A stretch of DNA of 32,843 bases from an uncultured Prevotellaceae bacterium (GCA_902784755.1 CACZVX010000021.1:1-32843); one strand, 5' to 3'. Counted from the first letter of the stretch, positions 1-7,523 are shown. Numbers and translations are program-made. Notes: a model not told the origin generated them from the letters alone.

Positions 1-1
1 T

Positions 2-948
2 CCTCACCACTGTGAGATTTTCGCCAACAAGCCCCGTTCCTATAAGGATCTGCCCCTTCGTATTGCTGAGTTTGGTACGGTTTATCGTTATGAAAAGAGC
101 GGCGAGCTTCACGGACTCACACGAGTGCGCTCATTCACGCAGGATGATGCCCACATCTTCTGCCGTCCCGATCAGATCAAGACCGAGTTCATGCGCGTGA
201 TGGACATCATCAAGACCGTGTTCTCAACCTTTAATTTCGACAACTTCGAGGCTCAGATTTCACTCCGTGATCCTAACGACCACGAGAAGTATATCGGCAG
301 CGATGAGGTTTGGGCCGAGGCTGAGCAGGCCATCATTGATGCCTGTAAGGAGAAGGGGCTCGAAGCCAAGGTGGAATTGGGTGAGGCTGCCTTCTACGGA
401 CCAAAACTCGACTTCATGGTGAAGGATGCCATCGGTCGCCGTTGGCAGTTGGGTACTATTCAGGTGGATTACAATCTTCCTGTCCGTTTCAAATTGGAAT
501 ACACTGCTGAGGATAACACCAAGAAGACGCCTGTTATGATTCACCGAGCACCTTTCGGTTCTATGGAGCGTTTCACTGCAGTGCTTATCGAGCATACTGC
601 TGGACATTTTCCACTGTGGCTCACTCCTGATCAGGTGGTTATCCTGCCTATTTCGGAGAAGTTTAACACTATGCAAATGAGGTGCAGAACTATCTTGGTC
701 AACAAGGTATCCGTGCCAGTGTGGATAGCCGCAATGAGAAGATAGGACGAAAGATTCGCGACAACGAACTGAAGCGTATTCCTTATATGCTTGTAGTAGG
801 AGAAAAAGAACAGGCCGAAGGTCTGGTTAGTGTACGCAAGCAGGGTGGTGGCGATCAGGGTCAGATGAAGAAGGAAGACTTTGCCGGTAAACTGAACGCT
901 GAGGTTGCAGATATGCTGAAAGCTACGGATATCCGTCCGAAGGACTGA
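2..948 (+). pseudogene. thrS: Threonyl-tRNA synthetase, 3' part, with apparent 1-nt frameshift
   Basis: This is the C-terminal half of cytosolic ThrRS, which charges tRNA-Thr with threonine using ATP; the 5' end lies outside the window. Class II motif 2 ([18 protein letters not shown], then TQDDAHIFC) and motif 3 ([11 protein letters not shown]) are read in the frame starting at base 2. The anticodon-binding domain starts at [13 protein letters not shown]. After codon 665-667 the protein continues one base out of register, from TAT at 670: [19 protein letters not shown] through [20 protein letters not shown] to the stop at 946-948. Only two bases (668-669) lie between the conserved frames, so one base is missing relative to an expected FN-x-YA. 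Without correction the frame would end at 745 and lose most of the anticodon-binding domain. As thrS is normally essential, a sequencing or assembly error is the likeliest cause; a real mutation is possible. It precedes infC, as in many Bacteroidales. Confidence 0.9.
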
Positions 949-960
949 TGAAAATGAGTA

Positions 961-1067
961 GTTGAGAAAATGAGAGAATGAGAAATTATTGGGTAAAGCC
1001 ATTATTAATGGTTAAAAAAACATAAAACCCTTCATTTCTCATTTTCTCATTTTCTCATTCTCTCAAT
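961..1067. repeat. Long inverted repeat of degenerate GAGAATGA units (thrS-infC)
   Basis: The left arm (961-986) is a run of GAGAAAATGA-like units. The right arm (1034-1067) is TTTCTCATTTTCTCATT-like. The reverse complement of the left arm matches the right arm at 23 of 24 positions. The 47-nt spacer holds a small palindrome, CCATTATTAATGG (999-1011). The right arm runs almost directly into the infC promoter. There is no T-tract straight after the hairpin, so it is not a textbook terminator, although it could separate thrS from infC transcription. The same architecture recurs upstream of rpsF (21847-21982) and inside the U32 gene (12133-12252). Confidence 0.8.
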
Positions 1068-1072
1068 TTCTT

Positions 1073-1094
1073 AGTACCTTTGCAGCCGATTTCG
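1073..1094 (+). promoter_or_regulatory. infC promoter (-7 box) and start region
   Basis: TACCTTTG at 1075-1082 fits the Bacteroidota -7 consensus TAnnTTTG, placing the transcription start near 1086 and giving a leader of about 45 nt. No TTTG is found at the expected -33 position, which falls in the repeat arm. The 22-nt block AGTACCTTTGCAGCC plus GATTTCG is identical at the rpsF promoter (21986-22007). Confidence 0.75.
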
Positions 1095-1131
1095 AAATAA
1101 TACTCTAGAGTAAGAACTTTTAAAACAGTTA

Positions 1132-1830
1132 ATGAAGCAAGACAAAAAAGGTAATCAATACCGAATAAACGAGCAGATTCGTGTTCGTGAGGTAAGAATT
1201 GTGGGTGATAATGGTTCCACGGTAGTACCTACCCGTCAGGCATTGGATATGGCCCACGATCAAGGTGTGGATCTTGTAGAGATCTCTCCCAATGCCAATC
1301 CTCCTGTTTGCCGCCTCATTGACTATAGCAAGTTCTTATATCAGCAGAAGAAGCGTGCTAAGGAAATGAAGCAAAAGCAGGTGAAGCAGGAAGTAAAGGA
1401 AATCCGCTTCGGACCTCAGACCGATGAGCACGACTACAACTTTAAACTGAAACACGCCAAGGAGTTCCTCGAAGAGGGCAATAAGGTTCGTGCCTATGTG
1501 TTCTTCCGTGGTAGAAGCATCCTTTTCAAGGAACAAGGTGAAGTCCTGTTACTCAGATTCGCCAATGATTTGGAGGAATACGGAAAAGTAGACCAGATGC
1601 CGAGTCTGGAAGGCAAGAAAATGTTCCTCTATATGAGTCCTAAGAAAGCCGGTGTGGCGAAAAAGAGCCAACAAAAACGCGACCGAGAGCAGGCAGAAGC
1701 CGAAGCCAAGGAAGCAAACAGGCAGCAGAAAGAAATTGATGCAGAGGCTCCAGCTAATGGCGGAATGTTCGCCAATATAAAGAACGGTGAGGACATCCTG
1801 GCAAAACTGCAATCGAAAAACGAAGAATAG
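1132..1830 (+). CDS. infC: Translation initiation factor IF-3
   Basis: IF-3 binds the 30S subunit, prevents early 50S joining and proofreads the initiator tRNA. The N-terminal domain is clear ([19 protein letters not shown], then [20 protein letters not shown]), followed by a lysine-rich linker and the C-terminal domain ([21 protein letters not shown], then FFRGRSI). At 232 residues it is about 50 longer than the E. coli protein. The extra part is a charged C-terminal tail (K/Q/E-rich, with an Ala-Pro-Asn-Gly break) ending [18 protein letters not shown]. The start is ATG, not the AUU used for autoregulation in E. coli. No Shine-Dalgarno site precedes it, as usual for this phylum. It leads the infC-rpmI-rplT operon. 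Confidence 0.97.
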   Translation: MKQDKKGNQYRINEQIRVREVRIVGDNGSTVVPTRQALDMAHDQGVDLVEISPNANPPVCRLIDYSKFLYQQKKRAKEMKQKQVKQEVKEIRFGPQTDEHDYNFKLKHAKEFLEEGNKVRAYVFFRGRSILFKEQGEVLLLRFANDLEEYGKVDQMPSLEGKKMFLYMSPKKAGVAKKSQQKRDREQAEAEAKEANRQQKEIDAEAPANGGMFANIKNGEDILAKLQSKNEE

Positions 1831-1877
1831 AGCATAATTGCTTTTTTTGTTATCGTTATCGTCAGAAGAACCCGAGT

Positions 1878-1907
1878 GCGCGTAACGTCTTGGTAATACG
1901 TTGCCGC
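1878..1907 (+). promoter_or_regulatory. Candidate leader hairpin upstream of rpmI
   Basis: In the 110-nt infC-rpmI gap, GCG + GTAACGT (1878-1888, bulged C at 1881) pairs with ACGTTGC + CGC (1898-1907). This gives a 10-bp stem with one G-U pair and a 9-nt loop. L20 represses its own operon through RNA structures near rpmI in other bacteria, so an autoregulatory site is plausible here. That role is inference; no known L20 leader motif was recognised by eye. Confidence 0.4.
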
Positions 1908-1940
1908 CTCATATTAATAAACAATTAAATAAAAAGAAAA

Positions 1941-2138
1941 ATGCCAAAAGTAAAGACAAACTCCGGTGCCAAGAAGCGCTTCAGCTTCACCGGAACAGGC
2001 AAGATTAAGCGTCACCACGCTTATCACAGCCACATCTTAACCAAGAAGACCAAGAAACAGAAGAGAAACCTGGTACACCAGGCTATTGTGGACAACAGCA
2101 ACTTGAAGCAGGTACGCGATCTGCTCTGCCTCCGTTAA
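1941..2138 (+). CDS. rpmI: 50S ribosomal protein bL35
   Basis: This 65-residue, very basic protein has the typical bL35 start ([20 protein letters not shown]) and core ([20 protein letters not shown]). bL35 is a small component of the large ribosomal subunit. It lies between infC and rplT in the order conserved across bacteria, 28 nt before rplT. The start follows an A-rich stretch (AAAAAGAAAA), not a Shine-Dalgarno site. Confidence 0.97.
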   Translation: MPKVKTNSGAKKRFSFTGTGKIKRHHAYHSHILTKKTKKQKRNLVHQAIVDNSNLKQVRDLLCLR

Positions 2139-2166
2139 TTTAATCATTAAAGAAAGGAAAAGAACT

Positions 2167-2511
2167 ATGCCAAGATCAGTAAACCATGTTGCTTCAAGAG
2201 CAAAAAGAAAGAGAATTCTGAAACTTACACGCGGTTACTTCGGCGCACGTAAGAATGTTTGGACCGTAGCCAAGAACACCTATGAGAAAGGTCTCACCTA
2301 TGCATACCGCGACCGCCGTAACAAGAAGCGCAATTTCCGCGCTCTTTGGATACAGCGTATCAATGCCGCTGCACGTATTGAAGGTCTGAGCTATTCTCAG
2401 CTGATGGGTGCCCTTCATAAGGCAGGTATCGAGATTAACCGTAAAGTTCTCGCTGACCTCGCCATGAACAATCCTCAGGCATTCAAGGCCATCGTGGAGA
2501 AGGTGAAGTAA
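2167..2511 (+). CDS. rplT: 50S ribosomal protein bL20
   Basis: The 114-residue basic protein shows the bL20 signature: [34 protein letters not shown], and [19 protein letters not shown]. bL20 is an early assembly protein that binds 23S rRNA and, in several bacteria, represses its own operon. Its length is normal. An AAGAAAGGAAAAGA stretch precedes the ATG and may act as a weak ribosome-binding site. It is the last gene of the operon, followed by a strong terminator. Confidence 0.97.
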   Translation: MPRSVNHVASRAKRKRILKLTRGYFGARKNVWTVAKNTYEKGLTYAYRDRRNKKRNFRALWIQRINAAARIEGLSYSQLMGALHKAGIEINRKVLADLAMNNPQAFKAIVEKVK

Positions 2512-2535
2512 GAAATTAAATTCTTCGTAAAAAAG

Positions 2536-2572
2536 TTCCGCCCCGCAGGTTTTCTGTGGGGCGGAATTTTTA
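2536..2572 (+). terminator. Rho-independent terminator of infC-rpmI-rplT
   Basis: The stem TTCCGCCCCGCAG / CTGTGGGGCGGAA has one G-U pair and a four-T loop. It is followed by TTTTTATT, 24 nt after the rplT stop. Confidence 0.92.
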
Positions 2573-2641
2573 TTGTCATTTCTTTACGTAATTCAAACAT
2601 ACTTTTTCATAAGTTATTTAAATACTTTTTGCTAAAAAAGT

Positions 2642-2672
2642 TTTGCCGAGTAAAAAATTATATCTAAATTTG
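2642..2672 (+). promoter_or_regulatory. Consensus promoter ahead of a gene-free stretch
   Basis: TTTG (2642-2645), 19 nt, TAAATTTG (2665-2672) is a full match to the Bacteroidota housekeeping promoter. The transcript would start near 2676. No ORF of credible length follows, so a non-coding transcript is the likely product. Confidence 0.65.
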
Positions 2673-2675
2673 TAA

Positions 2676-2870
2676 CCGATAAAAAACGTTCATATCTGGA
2701 CGATTATTATATTTGTTTTAGCTGATTATCAGAACGGGAATCTGGACAGTTCCATGTAACTATCTACACAGATAAAAGGCAAAACGACACGTCTTAGGCG
2801 TGGGGTTTGCTTGCTAAGTGTAGATGGTAGTCCAGAACCTCTCGTTGAATAGTTCGCAAAATCTCACGCC
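2676..2870 (+). ncRNA. Candidate structured non-coding RNA (6S-like shape, unproven)
   Basis: No coding frame is supported, but a long irregular hairpin is. TCTGGAC (2741-2747) pairs with GTCCAGA (2830-2836). ATCTACAC (2762-2769) pairs with GTGTAGAT (2818-2825). GCAAA (2779-2783) pairs with TTTGC (2806-2810), and CACG (2788-2791) with CGTG (2799-2802) around the loop TCTTAGG. Upstream, CGTTC (2688-2692) can pair with GAACG (2732-2736). A second ATCTGGAC copy (2694-2701) could compete for the same 3' strand. A roughly 190-nt rod with internal loops and its own promoter resembles 6S RNA in shape, but no 6S sequence signature was recognised. The 3' end is uncertain; it may lie near the T-rich tract at 2871-2890. 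Confidence 0.42.
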
Positions 2871-2971
2871 TTCTTTATAGTTTCTTTTTTGCTCAAAATT
2901 CTTTTGTTTTATCTCAAAAGCAATGTTTCGTCATGTATGAGACCTGGAATGAAGCTAATGAGACGTTAGGA

Positions 2972-3003
2972 TTTGGAACGTTTCATTTTCCTCTGTATAT
3001 TTG
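2972..3003 (+). promoter_or_regulatory. Second consensus promoter in the rplT-tex gap
   Basis: TTTG (2972-2975), 20 nt, TATATTTG (2996-3003). The predicted start is near 3007, next to the ATG of a 20-codon frame and the base of a hairpin. Confidence 0.6.
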
Positions 3004-3005
3004 CA

Positions 3006-3069
3006 AATGAAAAGTGGAGGTGCAAATATTTCCTCCCCACTAAAGAAAGATTTTATCTGTTTTCATTGA
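3006..3069 (+). other. Candidate small RNA or leaderless 20-aa ORF
   Basis: AATGAAAA (3006-3013) pairs with TTTTCATT (3060-3067). It encloses a hairpin of GTGG+AGG (3014-3020) with CCT+CCAC (3032-3040). The same bases hold a short frame, 3007-3069, encoding MKSGGANISSPLKKDFICFH. Its ATG lies 4 nt after the -7 box, so it would be leaderless. The transcript could run to the hairpin at 3122-3154. Nothing distinguishes a regulatory RNA from a small peptide here. Confidence 0.3.
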
Positions 3070-3121
3070 TGCATAGATATGTTTAGGTTATTATTAGATA
3101 GTTATTAGTTAATTCATTACA

Positions 3122-3154
3122 CAACAGGACCCGTCGTGATGACGGGTCCTGTTG
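3122..3154. terminator. Strong hairpin between converging transcripts
   Basis: A perfect 14-bp stem, CAACAGGACCCGTC / GACGGGTCCTGTTG, with loop GTGAT. It lies 58 nt past the tex stop on the minus strand and downstream of the two plus-strand promoters. It has no clear T-tract on either side, so bidirectional termination is inferred from position and stability. Confidence 0.7.
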
Positions 3155-3212
3155 CGGTTATATGAATTTCAGGTTTTAAAGTCATTAAGGACTATAGGGA
3201 TTATTCTTTTAT

Positions 3213-5402
3213 TCAGATTCCTTTCATGGTTAGTGAGATTCGATTGCGGCGACGATCCACTTGCAGAACTTTTACACGAACATGCTGGTGAAGATGCACT
3301 ACGTCGTTGGGGTCCTTCACGTAACGGTTGGTTAGTTGTGATATATGGACTAGCCCATCCTGATGGACACCGATGTCAACAAAAGCTCCAAAGTTTGTGA
3401 TATTGGTGATAATACCTGGAAGAATCATCCCCTCTACCAAATCGTCAACCTCTTTTATGTTGGGGTCAAACTCAAATGCCTCTAGTTGTTCGCGTGGGTC
3501 ACGGCCTGGTTTTTCCAATTCCTTCATAATATCAGTAAGGGTGGGGATACCAACCGTATCAGAAACATAACGACGGATATCCACTTGCTGGCGCAGTTGG
3601 CTATTGCTGATAAGATCTGCCACATGACATCCTTGATCCTTGGCCATTCGTTCTACGACCTCATAACTCTCAGGATGGACAGCGGAATTGTCGAGAGGAT
3701 TTTTTGCTCCCGGAATACGGAGGAATCCTGCACACTGCTGATAGGCCACAGGTCCAAGGCGTGGAACCTTTTTCAATTGGGCACGTGAAGTGAAAGCCCC
3801 ATTTTCGCGTCGGTAGTCAACGATATTCTTTGCCAATATGGGGCCGAGTCCACTAACATAGGTGAGAAGATGTTGGGAAGCCGTATTGAGATTGACTCCC
3901 ACCTGATTGACACAACTTTCCACGATTTGATCTAGAGAGTGTTTCAGTTTTGTTTGGTCCACGTCGTGCTGATATTGTCCTACACCAATGCTCTTAGGAT
4001 CAATTTTAACCAGTTCTGCCAAAGGATCCATCAGCCTTCTTCCTATGCTGACTGCACCACGAACGGTGACATCTTCATCAGGGAATTCCTCACGGGCAGT
4101 TTTAGAGGCAGAATAGACAGATGCGCCGTCTTCGCTTACTACGAAAACCTCAGGAGAGCGTAGGGTGGAATTGGTGAAGGTATGTGATTTCTTGTTCTCA
4201 CGTTCTTCCGTTCCTTCATTTTCTTGTATCAGTTCCTTTATGAATTCTTTCGTCTCTCTTGAAGCGGTACCATTGCCAATAGCAATCGCCTCAATCTGAT
4301 AGTCTTCTATCATCTGGAGCACATGCATGGTAGCCTGCATGCGATGATTGACAGGAGGGTGAGGAAAAATGGCCTCATGATGGAGTAGGTTACCTTGTGC
4401 ATCCAGACACACTACCTTACATCCTGTACGGAATCCAGGGTCGATACCCATGACACGCTTTTGTCCCAATGGTGCGTCCATTAGCAACTGTCTTAAATTT
4501 TGCGTAAAGACATTGATGGCTTCTTCATCAGCCTTTTCTTTACTGGCTGCAGCCACTTCGGTTTCGATGCTGGGTTCTAAGAGTCTTTTGTATCCGTCCT
4601 CAACGGCCTCGCCGACAAGTTTCTGGCATTTCCCAAAGCCATGCACATAATGCCGTTGTAAGCGGCTGATACACTCTTCATCATCAGTCTCAATCTTCAC
4701 GCGCAGAAATCCTTCGTTCTCACCTCTGCGCATAGCTAACAGCCGATGGCTGGAACACCGGTTCAGGGGTTCTTCCCAATCAAAATAGTCGCTGTATTTT
4801 TGTGCTTCATCCTCATCCTTCTTCGCCTTTATGACTTTACTTATAATAAGGGCATCACGGTGAAACTGTTGTCGCACCAGATTACGAGACCTTTCATCCT
4901 CTGAAACTTGCTCGGCAATAATATCTTTTGCTCCTTGTATTGCCATTGCTACATCTTTCACATCGTCCTTTATAAACCGTTCCGCTACTTTCATGGGATT
5001 CTGCTCACGCTGCATCAATAAGATGGTAGCGAGAGGTTCCAGTCCTTGCTCACGGGCCACTTGGGCTCTTGTACGACGCTTGGGGCGGTAGGGCAAGTAG
5101 ATGTCTTCCAATTCCGTTGCATTCCAACATTCATTTATGCGGCTCTTCAGCTCGGGAGTCAGTTTGCCGAGTTCTGAGATAGTCTTGAGGATAGTTTCCT
5201 TGCGTTTGGCCGTTTCTTTCAATTTCTCGTTGAGGTCACTGATTTGTGCTATCTGCACTTCATTTAATCCTCCAGTGCGTTCCTTTCGATAACGTGAGAT
5301 GAATGGAATTGTACATCCTTCATCAAGCAGTTTCAGCGTATTATCAACACTGTCTTGTGGCAGTAAAAGTTGCTTGGCTATGATTTTTGTAAAGATGTTC
5401 AT
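3213..5402 (-). CDS. tex: Tex-family RNA-binding transcription accessory protein
   Basis: Tex proteins are cytosolic nucleic-acid-binding factors tied to transcription and stress fitness. In order, this one shows: the N-terminal helical region (TIPFISRYRKERTGGLNEVQ); the YqgF/RNase H-like fold (MGIDPGFRTGCKVVCLDAQG); the core RGAVSIGRRLMDPLAELVKI and GVGQYQHDVDQTKL; helix-hairpin-helix motifs (YVSGLGPILAKNIVDYRREN); and a C-terminal S1 domain (GIITNITNFGAFVDIGVHQD). I chose the ATG at 5402 (MNIFTKIIAKQLLL) over the one at 5447, because a -7 promoter box lies between them. This gives 729 residues, a normal length. A segment after KEFIKELIQENEG (EERENKKSHTF and NSTLRSP) looks inserted before the conserved EVFVVSEDGASVYSASK strand; see the repeat at 4151-4226. 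Confidence 0.95.
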   Translation of the reverse strand: MNIFTKIIAKQLLLPQDSVDNTLKLLDEGCTIPFISRYRKERTGGLNEVQIAQISDLNEKLKETAKRKETILKTISELGKLTPELKSRINECWNATELEDIYLPYRPKRRTRAQVAREQGLEPLATILLMQREQNPMKVAERFIKDDVKDVAMAIQGAKDIIAEQVSEDERSRNLVRQQFHRDALIISKVIKAKKDEDEAQKYSDYFDWEEPLNRCSSHRLLAMRRGENEGFLRVKIETDDEECISRLQRHYVHGFGKCQKLVGEAVEDGYKRLLEPSIETEVAAASKEKADEEAINVFTQNLRQLLMDAPLGQKRVMGIDPGFRTGCKVVCLDAQGNLLHHEAIFPHPPVNHRMQATMHVLQMIEDYQIEAIAIGNGTASRETKEFIKELIQENEGTEERENKKSHTFTNSTLRSPEVFVVSEDGASVYSASKTAREEFPDEDVTVRGAVSIGRRLMDPLAELVKIDPKSIGVGQYQHDVDQTKLKHSLDQIVESCVNQVGVNLNTASQHLLTYVSGLGPILAKNIVDYRRENGAFTSRAQLKKVPRLGPVAYQQCAGFLRIPGAKNPLDNSAVHPESYEVVERMAKDQGCHVADLISNSQLRQQVDIRRYVSDTVGIPTLTDIMKELEKPGRDPREQLEAFEFDPNIKEVDDLVEGMILPGIITNITNFGAFVDIGVHQDGLVHISQLTNRYVKDPNDVVHLHQHVRVKVLQVDRRRNRISLTMKGI
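4151..4226. repeat. Low-complexity tract inside tex, possible in-frame insertion
   Basis: The plus strand reads as degenerate GTTCTCACGTTCTTCCGTTCC units (4194 onward), preceded by GGTGAAGG (4173-4180), which is complementary to CCTTCATT (4213-4220). It encodes a polar stretch in Tex with no counterpart in the Bacteroides Tex sequences I recall, where the helix joins the next strand through a short loop. It resembles the repeat units elsewhere in the window, but the match is weak. Confidence 0.4.
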
Positions 5403-5422
5403 GGTCTGTTGCTTCTTTTCTG

Positions 5423-5430
5423 CAAAGATA
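5423..5430 (-). promoter_or_regulatory. tex promoter -7 box
   Basis: On the minus strand TATCTTTG precedes GCAGAAAAGAAGCAACAGACC and then the ATG at 5402. The predicted leader is about 17 nt. A TTTG at 5448-5445 is too close to be a normal -33 box. Confidence 0.6.
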
Positions 5431-5470
5431 ATCAAAAGTTGCGACAAATGACTGAAAAAACATAATTAGT

Positions 5471-5502
5471 TTTGGATTTATATAGAAAATAAATTAACTT
5501 TG
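5471..5502 (+). promoter_or_regulatory. Promoter of the ABC-F gene
   Basis: TTTG (5471-5474), 20 nt, TAACTTTG (5495-5502). Transcription should start near 5506, leaving a leader of about 8 nt before the ATG at 5514. Confidence 0.75.
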
Positions 5503-5513
5503 CACTCTAAATT

Positions 5514-7478
5514 ATGATATCAGTTGAAGGACTTAAGGTAGAATTTGGTGTCAAGCCTCTATTTCACGATGCGAATTTCGTGATTAATCAGCGTGACCGT
5601 ATTGCCTTGGTAGGCAAAAATGGTGCAGGGAAATCGACATTGCTCAAGATTCTCTGTGGCATGCAGAAAGCTACTGAGGGTGTGGTCAGTGTGCCCAACG
5701 ACACCACGATGGGTTATCTGCCTCAGGTAATGAAACTGGTAGACGAAACGACCGTACGTGAAGAGGCGCGTAAGGCTTTTGCTGATCATACGAAGATGGC
5801 AGAACGCTTGGAACGTATGAACCGTGAATTGTCGGAGCGTACTGATTATGAAACGGAAGAATATATGGACCTCGTGCAGCGTTACACTGAGGCCCATGAG
5901 CGCTATCAGATGATGGGGGCTGAAGGTTATGAGGCAGAGATTGAACGAACACTTACAGGCTTAGGTTTCGAGCGTACTGATTTTGAGCGTCCTACGAAAG
6001 AGTTCTCAGGTGGTTGGCGCATGCGTATCGAATTGGCAAAGATTCTTCTGCGTAAGCCTGATGTGCTGTTGCTTGACGAGCCGACTAACCATCTTGATAT
6101 TGAAAGTATCCAATGGTTGGAACAGTTTCTTGCAACGAGTGGTAGCGCAGTGGTGTTGGTAAGCCATGATCGTGCCTTTATTAACAATGTGACGAATCGC
6201 ACCATGGAAATCTCCTGCGGACAGATTATCGACTATCGGGTGAAATATGATGAGTATGTAGTGTTGCGCAAAGAGCGTCGCGAACAGCAGATTCGTGCCT
6301 ATGAGAATCAGCAGAAAGAGATAGCAGACATCCGTCAGTTCGTGGACCGTTTCCGCTATCAGGCAACCAAGGCCATACAGGTACAGCAGCGTCTTCGTCA
6401 ATTGGAGAAGATTGTCCCAATAGAAATTGATGAAGTGGATAATTCTACTTTACGCCTGAAATTCCCTCCATGTCTGAGAAGTGGTGACTATCCCGTCATT
6501 TGCGATGAAGTTGGGAAAAGCTATGGTGAGCATACTGTGTTTTCCCATGTTAATATGACAATAAAGCGTGGTGAGAAAGTTGCTTTTGTAGGAAAGAACG
6601 GAGAAGGAAAGTCAACACTGGTGAAATGCATCATGGGTGAAATTCCTTTTACCGGATATTTGAAAATTGGCCATAACGTGCAGATAGGCTATTTTGCACA
6701 AAACCAGGCACAGTTACTCGATGAGTCGCTAACTGTCTTTGACACGATAGACCGTGTGGCTACTGGGGATGTACGTCTACGCATCAATGATATTCTGGGT
6801 GCCTTTATGTTTGGCGGTGAGGAATCGGAGAAACGTGTAAGGGTGTTGAGTGGTGGTGAGCGTAGCCGTTTGGCCATGATAAAACTACTTTTGGAACCTG
6901 TAAACCTTCTCATTCTCGACGAGCCTACCAATCATTTGGATATGCCTTCCAAGGATGTGTTGAAGGAAGCGATTCGCGCATTCGATGGTACTGCTATCAT
7001 TGTAAGTCACGACCGTGAATTCCTCGATGGACTTGTTTCCAAAGTCTATGAGTTTGGTGGTGGTAAGGTGCGTGAACATCTGGGTGGTATTTATGATTGG
7101 ATAAATGCCCGTCCTCAATCCCTCCCGAAGGAAGGGAAGCCTGATATATCCCCAGCTCAGGAAAACATTGTGGGAAAGCAGTTGTCTAAAAGTAATAAAG
7201 GCACCATCCCTTCGGAAGGGCAGGGGGCTGGTTCCTACGCTGAGCGTAAAGAACGCTTGAAAAAGAAGTCCCGTTTGGAGAAAAGCATCAAGGAAATAGA
7301 GAAAAAGATAGAAACTCTTGAAAACCGGATTGCTGAGCTTGATGCTATTCTTTGTACACCCGAAGGTGCCTCAGATATGACTATAGTTACCGAATACACT
7401 TCAACGAAGAAAGTTATTGATCAAGAAACTGACCGATGGGCTCAGCTTTCTGAGGAATTAGAAGGTATTCAACTCTGA
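5514..7478 (+). CDS. ABC-F family ATPase (ribosome-associated type)
   Basis: Two ABC cassettes lie in one chain without membrane segments, which defines ABC-F; members act on the ribosome. Cassette 1 has Walker A GKNGAGKST, signature FSGGWRMRIELAK and Walker B VLLLDEPTNHLD. The linker (about residues 240-310) is helical and charged. Cassette 2 has GKNGEGKST, LSGGERSRLAMIK and LLILDEPTNHLD. Both catalytic glutamates are present. At 654 residues it ends in a charged coiled coil (KKSRLEKSIKEIEKKIETLE), as in Uup/YdiF-like members. Between cassette 2 and the coiled coil is a Pro/Gly/Ser-rich stretch (about residues 535-575) encoded by palindromic repeat DNA at 7114-7230. It diverges from tex and is followed closely by the M13 peptidase. 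Housekeeping translation factor is more likely than antibiotic resistance, but the sequence alone does not decide this. Confidence 0.93.
   Translation: MISVEGLKVEFGVKPLFHDANFVINQRDRIALVGKNGAGKSTLLKILCGMQKATEGVVSVPNDTTMGYLPQVMKLVDETTVREEARKAFADHTKMAERLERMNRELSERTDYETEEYMDLVQRYTEAHERYQMMGAEGYEAEIERTLTGLGFERTDFERPTKEFSGGWRMRIELAKILLRKPDVLLLDEPTNHLDIESIQWLEQFLATSGSAVVLVSHDRAFINNVTNRTMEISCGQIIDYRVKYDEYVVLRKERREQQIRAYENQQKEIADIRQFVDRFRYQATKAIQVQQRLRQLEKIVPIEIDEVDNSTLRLKFPPCLRSGDYPVICDEVGKSYGEHTVFSHVNMTIKRGEKVAFVGKNGEGKSTLVKCIMGEIPFTGYLKIGHNVQIGYFAQNQAQLLDESLTVFDTIDRVATGDVRLRINDILGAFMFGGEESEKRVRVLSGGERSRLAMIKLLLEPVNLLILDEPTNHLDMPSKDVLKEAIRAFDGTAIIVSHDREFLDGLVSKVYEFGGGKVREHLGGIYDWINARPQSLPKEGKPDISPAQENIVGKQLSKSNKGTIPSEGQGAGSYAERKERLKKKSRLEKSIKEIEKKIETLENRIAELDAILCTPEGASDMTIVTEYTSTKKVIDQETDRWAQLSEELEGIQL
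7114..7230. repeat. GC-rich palindromic repeat pair inside the ABC-F gene
   Basis: CCCTCCCGAAGGAAGGGA (7120-7137) and CATCCCTTCGGAAGGGCAGG (from 7206) are each near-palindromes, with an A-rich spacer between them. The stretch of about 117 nt is open in frame and adds roughly 39 residues (PKEGKPDISPAQ, then NKGTIPSEGQGAG) to a linker. Similar CCCTCCC palindromes occur in hemW and after metA. Confidence 0.65.
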
Positions 7479-7523
7479 GTAGAAATCAAGAAAACCATGA
7501 TACATTTTTTAAACATTAAAATT

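Noticed and set aside
662-700. Programmed ribosomal frameshift in thrS
   Set aside because: No slippery heptamer or following structure seen, and ThrRS is not known to use frameshifting; an error or mutation is simpler.
5403-5447. Longer tex start at ATG 5447
   Set aside because: A -7 box (TATCTTTG) on the minus strand at 5423-5430 would lie inside the coding region, and homologs begin near MNIFTKIIAKQ.
5514-7478. Antibiotic-resistance ABC-F
   Set aside because: The context is housekeeping and sequence alone does not show a resistance-type linker; kept as a general ABC-F call.
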